64,000 nucleotides of DNA from the NCBI GenBank assembly GCA_016710595.1, contig JADJVM010000007.1, positions 29,081 through 93,080 of the forward strand, given 5' to 3'. Source of the DNA: Niastella sp. (GTDB lineage: Bacteria; Bacteroidota; Bacteroidia; Chitinophagales; Chitinophagaceae). Made by a program: the position numbers and the translations under genes. Below, piece after piece: positions 44,249 through 54,356 of this stretch (positions are counted from its first letter, which is position 1; each line of letters starts with the position of its first letter). The notes under the pieces are model-generated. The model was not told where the DNA came from, ran no database searches, and was given only the letters and a program-made list of their open reading frames with translations.

Positions 44249-45635
44249 TTAAATATCTATGGCTTCTCCATATGCTACAGCAGTAGCTTCTTTAATACCT
44301 TCACTCATAGTAGGATGAGGATGAACGGCATTTAAGATTTCATGTGCAGTGGTTTCCAGTTTCCTCGCTACCACTACTTCAGCAATGAGTTCTGTTACAT
44401 TCATGCCAATCATGTGGCATCCTAAGAATTCACCATATTTAGCATCATAAATTACTTTTACAAAACCTTCGGTAGCGCCTGCAGCACTTGCTTTACCGCT
44501 TGCCAAAAGGAAACTTACCTACTTTAATTTCGTATCCTGCATCTTTTGCTGCTTTTTCAGTAAACCCTACGCTGGCAATTTCGGGTGTGCAGTAAGTACA
44601 TCCCGGAATATTGTTATAATCCATGGGTGTTATTTTAAGTCCGGCAATGTGTTCAGCAGCATTGATCCCTTCTTTAGAAGCCACGTGGGCAAGGGCCTGG
44701 CCGGGGGTACAATCGCCAATAGCATACACACCTGCAATATTAGTTTGCTGGTTCGCATCCACTATTATTTTTCCTTTTTCTGTTTTAATGCCCAATTGTT
44801 CCAATCCTATATTTTCGATATTTGCCACTACGCCAACAGCGCTCAATAAAATATCGGCTTCTATTACCTGTTCACCCGATGCCGATTTAATGGTAGCCTT
44901 TATGCCATTACCACTGGTATCTACTTTTGTTACTTCACTGGATGTTAAGATGGTCATCCCTTGTTTTTTGAATTGTTTCTCCAATTCTTTACTTATTTCT
45001 TCATCTTCTACGGGCACGAGCCTGGGCATAAATTCTACCATGGTAACTTTAGTACCGAGGCTATTATAGAAATACGCAAATTCGCTGCCGATAGCGCCGC
45101 TTCCGCAAACGATCATGCTCCTGGGTTGTTCCGGTAATGCCATAGCTTCCCGGTAAGCAATTATTTTTTTACCATCTACGGGCATGCTGGGCAATTGCCT
45201 TGCACGGCCCCCTGTGGCAATAACGATATTTTTAGCTTCCAGGGTTTGTTTGGTTCCGTCTGCAGCCGTTACTTCTAATTTGTTGGCAGCAATTAGTTTT
45301 CCGGTGCCCATGATCACTTCAATCTTATTCTTTTTCATTAAGAACTGAACGCCTTTGCTCATTTTATCTGCCACGCCCCGGCTTCGTTTTATTACAGCAC
45401 CAAAATCCTGGGAAACCTCACCTACCTGGATGCCGTAATTAGCGGCATGTTTGGCATAATCAAACACCTGAGCGCTTTTTAATAAAGCTTTGGTAGGGAT
45501 GCATCCCCAATTCAGGCAGATACCACCCAGGCTTTCTTTTTCTACAATTGCAACTTTTTTACCAAGCTGGCTGGCCCTGATTGCAGCGGGGTAGCCACCC
45601 GGGCCACTTCCTAAAACGATTACGTCGTATGCCAT
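44249..45635 (-). pseudogene. lpdA: Dihydrolipoyl dehydrogenase, frameshifted
   Basis: Encodes a FAD enzyme that reoxidises lipoamide in 2-oxoacid dehydrogenase complexes. The N-terminal 380 codons read VIVLGSGPGGYPAAIRASQLG, the redox disulfide ESLGGICLNWGCIPTKALL near residue 40, then the NAD loop CGSGAIGSEFAYF. The frame is lost after KVGKFPF near 44505 and the last 85 residues, including the catalytic HPHPTMSEG, continue in another frame (44249-44506). At the break the minus strand has T4 where two more bases would restore the family phrase KFPF-x-ASGKA. A two-base loss at a homopolymer, biological or from sequencing, explains this. I treat it as one gene. Confidence 0.85.
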
Positions 45636-45944
45636 AATTTTACTGTGTTTTTTTATAAAAAATCACTGCAAATTTACTCGCTAATAGCTGAACGCCAAAA
45701 AGTAATTTTCTTTATTCGTTTAGGGCTGATTTATGGGAGTATTGCTATTATTTTGGGCATTGATTGCATTGTTATGCCAATAACAAGTGTTTCACTTTGT
45801 ATTTTTTAGTTTGAGAAAAAATATAAATTCATCTGTTAGCTTAAAATGAAATAATATTTATACTTATTTTGGTAATTGTTGGGAACGCTTTAAAGCTGTA
45901 TTTGTTGTTTTAATTCTCCGATGCAATTGGGGGTTGTCAAATGA
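45636..45944. other. Noncoding AT-rich stretch at the left edge of the RHS island
   Basis: About 310 bases with no ORF, no hairpin with T-run and no repeat seen. It is the junction between the housekeeping block and the RHS locus. Confidence 0.5.
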
Positions 45945-47633
45945 TCTACTCCTGCTAATTTAAGGAGTTGGGGACTTGGGTTACCAAAAACTATTCTTGC
46001 TTATGATAGTGTAGGGAGCCTAAAGAAAAAAACTAAGAATATATACTTGTTTGATACAACAATTTATCAAAATGACAATGTAAAGTCGCTTAAACTTGGC
46101 CAGGATCAAATTATTTATTATGGTGACCCTTATAATAATAATACGGCAAAAGAATATAAATATATTGGTGAATTTTATTGGTTACAAAATGGACAGCCAA
46201 AATTAAGTTATAGTTATGATACAACTTTTCATCAAAATGGCAGCTATCATGCATCGTATAAACAATATTTTTATGACACGAATTATAATGTAATTAAAGT
46301 TATCAGTAATTATGATAAAAGCCGGGGGTTGTTAAAAGAAGATAGAAACTATTATCCATATAATTATACTTTAGGTGGTGCAATAGGAAAACTAAGAGAT
46401 AGTGGCTATATTAATAATGTAATAAGTAGTGAAAGTTGGATAGTAGGTGACGCAAATCCCCGGATGATAGCTGCTGGTATTACATCCTATCAAATATTAG
46501 CATCAGGGAACGTGAAACCCGATACCGTTTTTATGCTGGAAAGTAAAAAACCAATTTTGCAAACAGAAATTGGATTGTTTAATCCAGCTAAGCTGAATAG
46601 AAATTATACGTTCATTGCACCCCAAACAAAATTTGTAGGCTATGATTCAAAGGGAGATTTAATTGAATCAAAAAGCATTCAAACGGGGCAGAGTACATCT
46701 GTTATAAAAGGTTACGAGAATAATTATACAGTTGCTTCAATAAGCAATGCCTTACAAAATGAAATTGCTTATACAAGTTTTGAATCAAAGTTGAATGGAT
46801 ACTGGACAGTGCCTAGTACTGCACGTGATTTAACTGCATCTATAACTGGTAAAAAGAGTTATAATTTAAGTAATGGATCAATCATTCGGTCGGGCTTAAA
46901 TACTGCAAAACAATACATTTTAAGCCTTTGGTTGAAATCGGGTGCTACTGCATCTGTTAATGGTACTGGTGTAAGTGCAGTATTGGAAACCCATCAAGGA
47001 TGGAATTTGTACACTGTTAAGCTCTCTGGTATAAGTACAGTAACAGTATCTGGAATTGGTTTGATTGATGAACTCAGGCTGCATCCTGTAGATGCAAATA
47101 TGACGACAAACACTTATGAACCTCTTGTAGGTGTTATGAGTAGCGCAGATGTAACAAATAATATTGTTTATAACGAATATGACAAGCTGGGCCGCCTCCA
47201 GTTTATAAGAAATAAGGACAGGAATATTTTGAAAAAACTTGAATATACTGATACTATAATGACGATAAGCAGGGCGCCCCAGTGGGTAGCTGATGGGTAT
47301 GAATGCTCATTAGGTAATCCCGGCGATATTGATTCCACTGTCGTTGATAATAATCCATTTAGTGATTCATACAGGGTTAAGTACAAAATGACAGGGGTAA
47401 GATTGGATTGTAGTTGCCAAAATGCTATTGGAAGGCCTGAACTTAAGATTGTATTTGGGCAATGTGAAAGAGGTATTTTATCTGTTACATCATCTGTTTA
47501 CAGAAAAGTGGGTACTAATTATTATTGGTTTTGTACATATAGATATTGTTTTACAGATGGATCTCAGAGTGCAGACATTAATGTAACACAGAATACAAGC
47601 TCTTGCCCAATTACCTGTGTAATACCCTTATAA
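45945..47633 (+). pseudogene. 5'-truncated RHS-companion surface protein
   Basis: Open frame from the stop at 45942-45944 to 47633; the first possible start codon is a weak TTG at 46047. Upstream of it the frame already reads family-like text, RSWGLGLPKTILAYDSVG, so the protein originally began further left and the 5' part is missing. The remaining ~560 residues are rich in Tyr, Asn and Thr; a WTVPSTARDL beta domain lies in the middle, and YNEYDKLGRLQFIRNKDRN near 47170 is a YD/RHS repeat unit. The C-terminus is Cys-rich (DCSCQNA, FGQCERG, CPITCV). Such long partners commonly precede DUF6443 RHS genes in this lineage. Probably not expressed. Confidence 0.65.
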
Positions 47634-47651
47634 TTTATTAAATATTATTTT

Positions 47652-48169
47652 ATGTTAAAATTATTTTTCCTCTTGCCTTTTGTTTTAGCAACTTCATTTT
47701 ATGATTTACAATATTCTGATATAGATGGTAATAACCAAACTGTGGATCGATATAGAAATATCGGGAAAAAAAATATTGTTTGTGAATATAGCAAGTGGTA
47801 GTGCAAGGGTAAGCCAACTTGCCGGGCTTGAACAACTCCAATCCCAATATGCAAATAAACTTGTAATTATTGGGTTTCCGAGTAACAGTTTTTTTACATG
47901 AACCTTTGTCAAATGAAGGGATTAAAAACTTTTGTATTACCAATTATAATGTGAGTTTTAAATTAGCATCAAAAGCCCCTGTTACAGGAAGTGAAATACA
48001 GCCTGTATATAAATGGCTTACTGATAAGTTAGAGAATGATATGATAAGTCAACATGTAGATGGTGATTTTCAAAAGTATCTAGTAAATGAAGATGGTTTA
48101 TTAATAGGGGTTTTTTCTCCTGCTATAGAACCATTAGATGCAAAAATTATTGATGCTATACTACAATAA
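47652..48169 (+). pseudogene. Glutathione-peroxidase-like gene, decayed
   Basis: Three frame segments assemble into one thioredoxin-fold Gpx protein: SFYDLQYSDIDGNNQTVDRY, then VNIASGSARVSQLAGLEQL and KLVIIGFPSNS, then NEGIKNFCITNYNVSFKL, PVYKWLTDK, GDFQKYLVNEDG and VFSPAIEPLDAKII. The breaks fall at A8 (47766-47773) and T7 (47889-47895); removing one base in each restores a single frame. The residue at the peroxidatic Cys/Sec position (NVAS-x-C) is Ser (IASGSA). A signal-like start MLKLFFLLPFVLATS suggests export. Likely inactive. It sits between the two RHS genes. Confidence 0.7.
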
Positions 48170-48200
48170 ACCCTGAATTTGTACCTTATAAATTTTCATT

Positions 48201-48422
48201 ATGCTTTTAATAATTGATCATAAAATCAAAATGGGAACAATTAAAAATTTAATAAGAGTTAATAAAATTGATTCTTTGAAACTGAAGAAAAATTTGAATT
48301 CTGAGTTATCCTTACGAGTAAGATGTTTTAGAGCTTTTAAATTTAGTATTCCCGTATTCTTATATTTGATGCTATCTTTCCAAAATAGCCTTGCTCAGCA
48401 ATCTTCCCCATTATCACAATAA
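48201..48422 (+). pseudogene. N-terminal part of the long RHS protein, cut by an in-frame TAA
   Basis: Codons for a signal peptide region (FKFSIPVFLYLMLSFQNSLAQQ, residues about 46-67) followed by SSPLSQ and a TAA at 48420-48422. The same reading frame continues without further stop into the main RHS ORF (NSIVSSQYQRELIPLF and on). CAA to TAA would be a single transition. Start may be at 48201 or the ATG at 48231. Together with 48423-52838 it would give a secreted protein of about 1,545 residues. Confidence 0.7.
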
Positions 48423-48533
48423 AACTCTATTGTTTCCTCACAATATCAAAGAGAGCTTATACCCCTGTTTCCTACAACTGATACTAGCTTAGTAACTATA
48501 AATCAGGCGGTAGAAAAAATCATAATCTCCACT

Positions 48534-51500
48534 TTGTATTCTGATCCTTTGGGTAGGCCTATACAAAAAGTAACCAGGCAGGCAAGCCCACTAAAAAATG
48601 ATTTAGTACAACCCATTTATTATGATAATTTTGGGTTGCCTTCTGCTCAATACATGTCTTATGTACAAACCGATGCCAATTTCAATAACGGTTTGTTTAA
48701 AACCAATGCGCTTACTAAAGATTCTGCTTTTTATAAATCTTTATTTCCAGGCGAAAATTACAATTACGGAAAAACTTATTATGATGCCTCACCTCTAAAT
48801 AAAACAATAAAACAAACAGCCCCAGGTAATCTTTATGCTGGAACAAGCCGTGGAAAAATCATTGAAGACAGAGCAAATATTAATACAGATAGTGTAAGGC
48901 TATGGACTATTGCCATCAATAATGAAGATGATGTTCCGGCTTCAGCATTGTTTTATGTACCTGGCTCCCTATGGGTTACCCAGGTAACAGATGAGCAGGG
49001 TATAAAATCTGTAAGCTACAAAAACGAACAAGGCCAGTTGGTTTTGGTAAAGCAACAAATAAGCAATTCGCCGGCTCAGGGCCATTCAGGTTGGCTTTGT
49101 ACTTATTATATTTATGATGAATTGGGTAATCTTAGGGCTGTAGTACCCCCAAAAGCCGTAGAAGTTTTGCAGACTGTAAATTGGAATTTTGCAGCAGTTC
49201 CCACACTTTATAATGGATTGTGTTATAAATATTTTTATGACAATAAGCAAAGGCAAACAATAAAACAAGTACCGGGTGCTGGTAAAACATACACAGTTTA
49301 TGATCAATGGGGAAGAATATGTATGGTACAGGATGCCCGTATGAGGGCTACATCACAATGGGCTTTCATTTTGTATGATGCACAAAGTAAGCCGGTAAAG
49401 AGTGGGTTAATTACCACTACTATGAGTGATCAGGATATAGTTGCAGCAGCAGCGGGCAGTAGCAACTACCCGGTATTAAGCGGCGTATATACTATTTTAA
49501 AAGAAACCTATTATGACGATTATAATTGGCTTGCTATTAATGGGAACCCATTTACCACAGGCTTAACCACAACAAACATAAGTAGTGGTAATTTTAATAT
49601 GTCTCCCGGTACAGCTCCGGATTATGCTGAAGCCTTAACCCAGTCAAATAACACAAGGGGTATGGTTACCGGAACTAAAATAATGGTTTTAAATAGTACT
49701 ACCTATCTTTTTACCATGCCGGTTTATGATGTATATAATCGTTGCATCCAAACCAAAAGTACCAATATAACAGGCGGTACAGATATTGGTACACAACAAT
49801 ACAGCTTTAGTGGTAAAGTTTTAAGTAGCCATCTGGCACATCAAAAATTAGGTACGCCCGTTTTAAATTACACCGTACTTACAAAAATGAGTTACGACCA
49901 TGCCGCCAGGATTACAGCAATTCAAAAAAATATAAACGGAACCGGACTAAAAACAATTTCATCTATTACATACAATGAACTGGGCCAGGTAAAGCAAAAA
50001 CAACTTTTACCCAATGGCGGCTCTGCATTAGAGTATTTGAATTATGATTATGATATACAAGGCCGGAATATTGGCGTAAACCGTGATTTTATTAAAGACC
50101 AGTTTCCAACCGGGGGTGGGCAGTATTTTGGTTACGAGTTGGCATTTGACAACAACCAAAATATACTCACAGGCCAGACCTATGCAAGCGTGTTTTACAA
50201 TGGCCAGGTAGCAGGCGCTACCTGGAAAAGCAGGGGAGATGGTGAAAAACGAAAGTATGATTACAGTTATGATAATGCGGGGCGTCTTTTAAAGGCTGAT
50301 TTCACCCAATTTACCGGGGGTAGTTTTAACCAAACTGCCGGGTTAAATTTTTCAGTTAAGATGGGCGATGGTAGTAATTATACAAGCGCATACGATGCAG
50401 GCGGTAATATCAAGAAAATGCAGCAATGGGGTTTTAAAGCCGGTGTAAGTACACAAATTGATAACCTGAGTTATAATTATATTGCAAATACCAATCAATT
50501 ACTGAATGTGATAGATGCAAACAATTTGGCAACTAGCCTTTTGGGTGATTTTAAAACCAGCGCCCTGCACCCGGTACAATCTAAAACCAGTACAACGGTT
50601 GATTATACTTACGATGCCAATGGCAACCTGCTAAAAGACTTGAATAAAGACATTGGGAACTCCGGTACCAATGGCATTGTATATAATTTTATGAACCTTG
50701 CAGAAAGTATTACCATACGTAAAGATGCGGGCGGTGCCAATGTAAAAGGAACCATTGTATATACCTATGATGCCTTGGGAGTAAAGCTCATGAAAAAAGT
50801 TACTGAGGGCAGCGCTGTAACCACCACCACTTATATTGGCGGTTTTGTTTATCAAAAAAGGCATACCACCAGTACCACAGGCAATGATACGCTACAATTC
50901 ATTGCACACGAGGAAGGCCGGTTTCGTGAGAAAACCCCCGGCGTTTGGGTAAGTGATTATATGTTGCGGGATCATTTGGGCAATGTACGCATGGTAATAA
51001 CCGAAGAAACTAAACAAAACCAATACCCTGCCGCCACAATGGAAACAGGAACCTTGGCCACGCAGGAATTATACTATACCAATATAAGCAGCACACAGGC
51101 CGATAAGCCAGCCTGGTTTAACGACCCCGCATTAGAGGAAATTAATGGTAAGGTAGCCAAACTAAAAAATGACGGCATAGGGCAAAAGATCGGCCCGGCC
51201 ATATTGCTGAAAGTAATGGCAGGTGATAGTTATAATATAAGGGTGGTAAGCGGCTGGAACAGTGGCAGCACACCCACCCAAGGAACTAACGATATAGCAA
51301 CAATATTGCTAAATGCCCTCAGCAGCGGCTTGGTGCAGCAGGGCGTAAAAGCCACTACTACTGAACTGCAAAATGGTAGCAGTGGGCTAAGCAATGCCAT
51401 AACCGATTTTTTAAATAGTCAGCCTTCGCCGGGAGCCAGACCCAAAGCATATATAAACTGGGTAATGTTAGACGAGCAGTTTAAATACGCCGGTGGTGGT

Positions 51501-52838
51501 GCTGATCCTGTAGGCATCAGTGGTGTAAGCACCGTACATACAAAAACAAATTTAACAGTTCCTAAAAACGGATACCTGTATATTTATACAAGCAACGAGA
51601 GCAACAATATAGATGTGTTCTTTGACAATTTGCAGGTAACACACACTTCAGGGCATATACTTGAAGAAACGCATTACTACCCATTTGGTCTGGCTATGGC
51701 AGGCATCAGCAGCAGGGCACTTACTGGTACTGCAGAAAACAGGCTTAAGTATAATGGCAAAGAGCAGCAAAGCCATGAGTTAGCAGATGGTAGCGGCCTG
51801 GAAGAATATGATTACGGCGCTCGTTTATATAATCAGCAGATTGGGCGCTGGCATAATATAGATCCGCTGGCCGAAGTAAGCCGGAGGTGGAGCCCGTATA
51901 ATTATTGTTATAATAATCCAATTAGGTTTATTGATCCAGATGGAATGAAAGCTACAACGAAAGGTAGTGGAGACATTAGTTTAACAGGTAATGAAGCAAT
52001 ACAGACATTCTCACTTTTGCAATCCACTTCTGCCTTTGATGGTTCTTGGGGTGTAAGTAATTTTTTCCATTATTTTGAAATCTCTATGCTTGAAAGTGGA
52101 GGTGGAGGAGGAGGTAATATGGAAATTGCAGTTGAAAATTATCATCAGCAATGGGGAGTTCAGGCTAAATCGTATGGGGGTAGTGGAGGGTTTAATAATA
52201 TAATTAGCAGAATAGAAAAAGCTGGGGGAAGAAAAATGGAATATGGAAGCAATGAATTCTATGATTTGACTGCTGCTGAAACTGTGAGAGAGCAGGTTTT
52301 TAATTGTAATTATGAAGATGCTTTAGGAACAATATCATCAGCTTATAAAGAAGTATTTCTGAATCCAGGAAACGGTTATAGTTTTCAAAGAATAGTTTCT
52401 GAAGAAAATGGAACATTTTCTACTTATGCATCCCAAACACCTTCTAATAAAAGCATAGGCATGATATTTCGCAAAACACCATTTGAAGATTTTGCATTTT
52501 CGCAAAAGAAAGATTTTAATACGTTCGGCATGCTTGTGAGATCATTGTATCATGAGTATATTCATGGATGGGATTTTTCCGGGTCAAATTATTTAGGTAC
52601 AAATTCTAGATTTATTCTATCAACACAAGACGCATTGGCACAATTTAGGGCTATGTATTTATCAACTTTATCAAATGTTCGATTACCATCTTTTACAACT
52701 AAAGAACTAAGTGCAACATATAAAGTTGCTATGAGTTTCTATAATGGATTTATTAATGATGCATCTATAAATGCAAATGACAGAAACATGTATTTAAACT
52801 GGTATAATACAATGTACAAATTTGTTTATAATAAGTAA
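48534..52838 (+). CDS. RHS repeat / DUF6443 polymorphic toxin with HEYIH metallopeptidase-like tip
   Basis: At least 1,434 residues; by frame it really extends back to 48423 and, across one TAA, to the signal peptide at 48201. Order of parts: DUF6443-like N-terminus (STLYSDPLGRPIQKV, YYDNFGLPS), YD repeats (YIYDELGNLRAV, YTYDANGNLLKD, YTYDALGVKLMKK), RHS linker SNESNNIDVFFDNLQVTHT, core HILEETHYYPFGLAM to PLAEVSRRWSPYNY, then IDPDGMKAT at about residue 1,130 where the variable tip begins. The ~300-residue tip contains VRSLYHEYIHGWDFSG (HExxH, residues about 1,340-1,344), suggesting a zinc peptidase. The immunity candidate follows 10 bases later. Export route is probably Sec; release or delivery is unknown. 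Confidence 0.8.
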   Translation: MYSDPLGRPIQKVTRQASPLKNDLVQPIYYDNFGLPSAQYMSYVQTDANFNNGLFKTNALTKDSAFYKSLFPGENYNYGKTYYDASPLNKTIKQTAPGNLYAGTSRGKIIEDRANINTDSVRLWTIAINNEDDVPASALFYVPGSLWVTQVTDEQGIKSVSYKNEQGQLVLVKQQISNSPAQGHSGWLCTYYIYDELGNLRAVVPPKAVEVLQTVNWNFAAVPTLYNGLCYKYFYDNKQRQTIKQVPGAGKTYTVYDQWGRICMVQDARMRATSQWAFILYDAQSKPVKSGLITTTMSDQDIVAAAAGSSNYPVLSGVYTILKETYYDDYNWLAINGNPFTTGLTTTNISSGNFNMSPGTAPDYAEALTQSNNTRGMVTGTKIMVLNSTTYLFTMPVYDVYNRCIQTKSTNITGGTDIGTQQYSFSGKVLSSHLAHQKLGTPVLNYTVLTKMSYDHAARITAIQKNINGTGLKTISSITYNELGQVKQKQLLPNGGSALEYLNYDYDIQGRNIGVNRDFIKDQFPTGGGQYFGYELAFDNNQNILTGQTYASVFYNGQVAGATWKSRGDGEKRKYDYSYDNAGRLLKADFTQFTGGSFNQTAGLNFSVKMGDGSNYTSAYDAGGNIKKMQQWGFKAGVSTQIDNLSYNYIANTNQLLNVIDANNLATSLLGDFKTSALHPVQSKTSTTVDYTYDANGNLLKDLNKDIGNSGTNGIVYNFMNLAESITIRKDAGGANVKGTIVYTYDALGVKLMKKVTEGSAVTTTTYIGGFVYQKRHTTSTTGNDTLQFIAHEEGRFREKTPGVWVSDYMLRDHLGNVRMVITEETKQNQYPAATMETGTLATQELYYTNISSTQADKPAWFNDPALEEINGKVAKLKNDGIGQKIGPAILLKVMAGDSYNIRVVSGWNSGSTPTQGTNDIATILLNALSSGLVQQGVKATTTELQNGSSGLSNAITDFLNSQPSPGARPKAYINWVMLDEQFKYAGGGADPVGISGVSTVHTKTNLTVPKNGYLYIYTSNESNNIDVFFDNLQVTHTSGHILEETHYYPFGLAMAGISSRALTGTAENRLKYNGKEQQSHELADGSGLEEYDYGARLYNQQIGRWHNIDPLAEVSRRWSPYNYCYNNPIRFIDPDGMKATTKGSGDISLTGNEAIQTFSLLQSTSAFDGSWGVSNFFHYFEISMLESGGGGGGNMEIAVENYHQQWGVQAKSYGGSGGFNNIISRIEKAGGRKMEYGSNEFYDLTAAETVREQVFNCNYEDALGTISSAYKEVFLNPGNGYSFQRIVSEENGTFSTYASQTPSNKSIGMIFRKTPFEDFAFSQKKDFNTFGMLVRSLYHEYIHGWDFSGSNYLGTNSRFILSTQDALAQFRAMYLSTLSNVRLPSFTTKELSATYKVAMSFYNGFINDASINANDRNMYLNWYNTMYKFVYNK

Positions 52839-52848
52839 TTTGAAAAAT

Positions 52849-53382
52849 ATGAAAAAAATAATGCTATCTTTTTCCATCGCATTTTTATTGTTGCATTACA
52901 ACAAGGTGGCTGCACAATATTTAAAAATTGAAAAAATTTCTACGATTTTTCATGAATTGAAAGAGAATTACGCTCCTCAAAAAGACACAAATTCTAATTC
53001 TTTTTTTGTGACCGGTTATAGCTATCATAATATGTCCTATAAAGTTGTAATTAAAATCGGCGAACGGAATGTATATCATCGTTCATATAACGATTATGCT
53101 AAGGTTATAGTAGAATATATGGGAACTGATGGAAAATATTATATTGATACACCTTCCATAGAACATGGCTATGAAATTCCTGCACCGGAGGAGTTTGATA
53201 AATGGTATTCCCGTAGGGATACTCAAATAGTTCGTACTGTTGCCCCGCCCTTGATAATGCTTCTTGAGAATCATAAAAAGTACCGGTTTCAAATTATATA
53301 CCCCTACTTCACTTCAAAAGATGAGCGGAGCAAGAGGCTCTTAAAATCTGACTGGATTTATATGGAATTTGAAAAAGGATAG
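52849..53382 (+). CDS. Putative immunity protein for the zincin RHS tip, secreted
   Basis: A 177-residue protein starting at the ATG 52849 (MKKIMLSFSIAFLLLHYNKVAAQ), a Sec signal peptide with AAQ cleavage site. The mature part is beta-rich with TGYSYHNMSYKVVIKIG, DGKYYIDTPSIEHGY and YRFQIIYPYFTSKDE; no known domain recognised. The role is inferred from position: directly after the toxin tip, 10 bases away, same strand, and not found with the other tips. A periplasmic location suggests that the toxin is neutralised outside the cytoplasm. Confidence 0.5.
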   Translation: MKKIMLSFSIAFLLLHYNKVAAQYLKIEKISTIFHELKENYAPQKDTNSNSFFVTGYSYHNMSYKVVIKIGERNVYHRSYNDYAKVIVEYMGTDGKYYIDTPSIEHGYEIPAPEEFDKWYSRRDTQIVRTVAPPLIMLLENHKKYRFQIIYPYFTSKDERSKRLLKSDWIYMEFEKG

Positions 53383-53527
53383 ACAAATTTTGATCCTACG
53401 CCTGTCTTGGTTCGAATTCTAAGATATTACTGAATAAATTTTTAGCTGCCTGCCCTACTTCGTATAGATTTTGATTTTTATTACGGCAAATATTCGCTGT
53501 AAAGGTTTAGCTCTTATCATATATTAC

Positions 53528-53604
53528 CCCCGCTATCCGAAGAGTTAGCGCAGCGCTCTTCGGATGGAAAATAAGAGCCAGACTCTGTCTGGAGTTTGGA
53601 TAAC
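53528..53604. repeat. REP-like palindromic repeat, copy 1
   Basis: A 77-base element, also present at 58944-59020 with about five differences. It has a perfect 10-base hairpin ATCCGAAGAG...CTCTTCGGAT followed by a second small palindrome CCAGACTCTGTCTGG. It lies 75 bases before a RAYT-type transposase, the usual place of a REP element that the transposase would mobilise. The 145 bases between the immunity gene and this copy (53383-53527) hold nothing recognisable. Confidence 0.7.
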
Positions 53605-53679
53605 TGCAGCTGATTGTGGTTGATAAAGCAGAATAATCAATTTTTAAAATAGTTTTTTTTCTTGCTAAATTGCTGCAAG

Positions 53680-54005
53680 ATGAAACACGACGGTTATAAA
53701 ATACGAGACCAGCAAGGTATTCACTATATTACATTTGCCACAGTGCAGTGGGTGGATGTATTTACAAGGCAGTGTTATGTGGAAACATTATTACAAAGCC
53801 TAAGGTATTGTATAGAACACAAGGGGTTAGTTTTAAATGCCTGGTGCATTATGAGTAATCATATTCATTTAATAGCAAGTGCGAAAAATGGCGACTTGTC
53901 TGATGTTATGAGGGATTTTAAAAAATTTACATCAGGTGCTATTACCCGGCAAATTGAAGAAAACAAAGAAGAAAGCAGGCGCAACTGGATTCTATGGATA
54001 TTTAA
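53680..54005 (+). pseudogene. REP-associated tyrosine transposase (RAYT), 3'-truncated
   Basis: About 108 residues of a Y1-type transposase starting MKHDGYKIRDQQGIHYITFATV. The HUH motif is in AWCIMSNHIHLIAS near residue 65 and the tyrosine-helix region would follow; the sequence breaks after ESRRNWILWIF, where the full family continues with a further ~70 residues. At that point (54006) it joins DNA that is a copy of an RHS toxin tail. The chimeric reading frame is an artefact of this junction. Inactive by itself. Family: IS200/IS605-like REP-associated transposases. Confidence 0.8.
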
Positions 54006-54346
54006 GGTTTAATATGGTTAAAAATAATGGTGTATGGTCTGTTGATAAAAATTCAATAAACTCTATTGGTTCTTTAAATACAAACGATCCAGGAAGTTAT
54101 TACAGCCCCAATGGGCATCTTCATTCATTTGTAAGAGAACTACTTGGTAAAAAATTAAGTTACAAAGAAAATGGGAAGGATGAGACCTTTGTTGGTAAAA
54201 TCCACCGTGGGTTCCTTGCATCTAATAATGACATAGATCAGGCATTTTGGGAAAATAAAAGATCGGGAACTATTTTTAATGCCGTTGTAAGCACAGTTGG
54301 AATACTTTTTTATAATAGTACTTTTGGAATTTGTATTAATCGCTAA
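54006..54346 (+). pseudogene. Orphan RHS toxin tail (module 2)
   Basis: The last ~110 codons of a toxin tip, NMVKNNGVWSVDK to FYNSTFGICINR, nearly identical to the C-terminus of module 5 at 60625-60965. It is cut on the left by the RAYT remnant and lacks core and linker. It can only be a remnant or a recombination donor. Conserved pieces include SPNGHLHSFVRELLGKK, IHRGFLASNNDIDQAFW and ENKRSGTIFNAVVS, which I do not recognise as a known toxin domain. The immunity gene follows in order. Confidence 0.65.
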
Positions 54347-54356
54347 AAAATTAAAT

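Noticed and set aside
44249..44506. Separate 85-residue gene downstream of lpdA
   Set aside because: It is the lpdA C-terminus (HPHPTMSEG) in another frame after a homopolymer break; its TTG start is not a real start.
53936..54346. 136-residue protein running through the RAYT/toxin junction
   Set aside because: The frame is a chance fusion of transposase and toxin-tail DNA.
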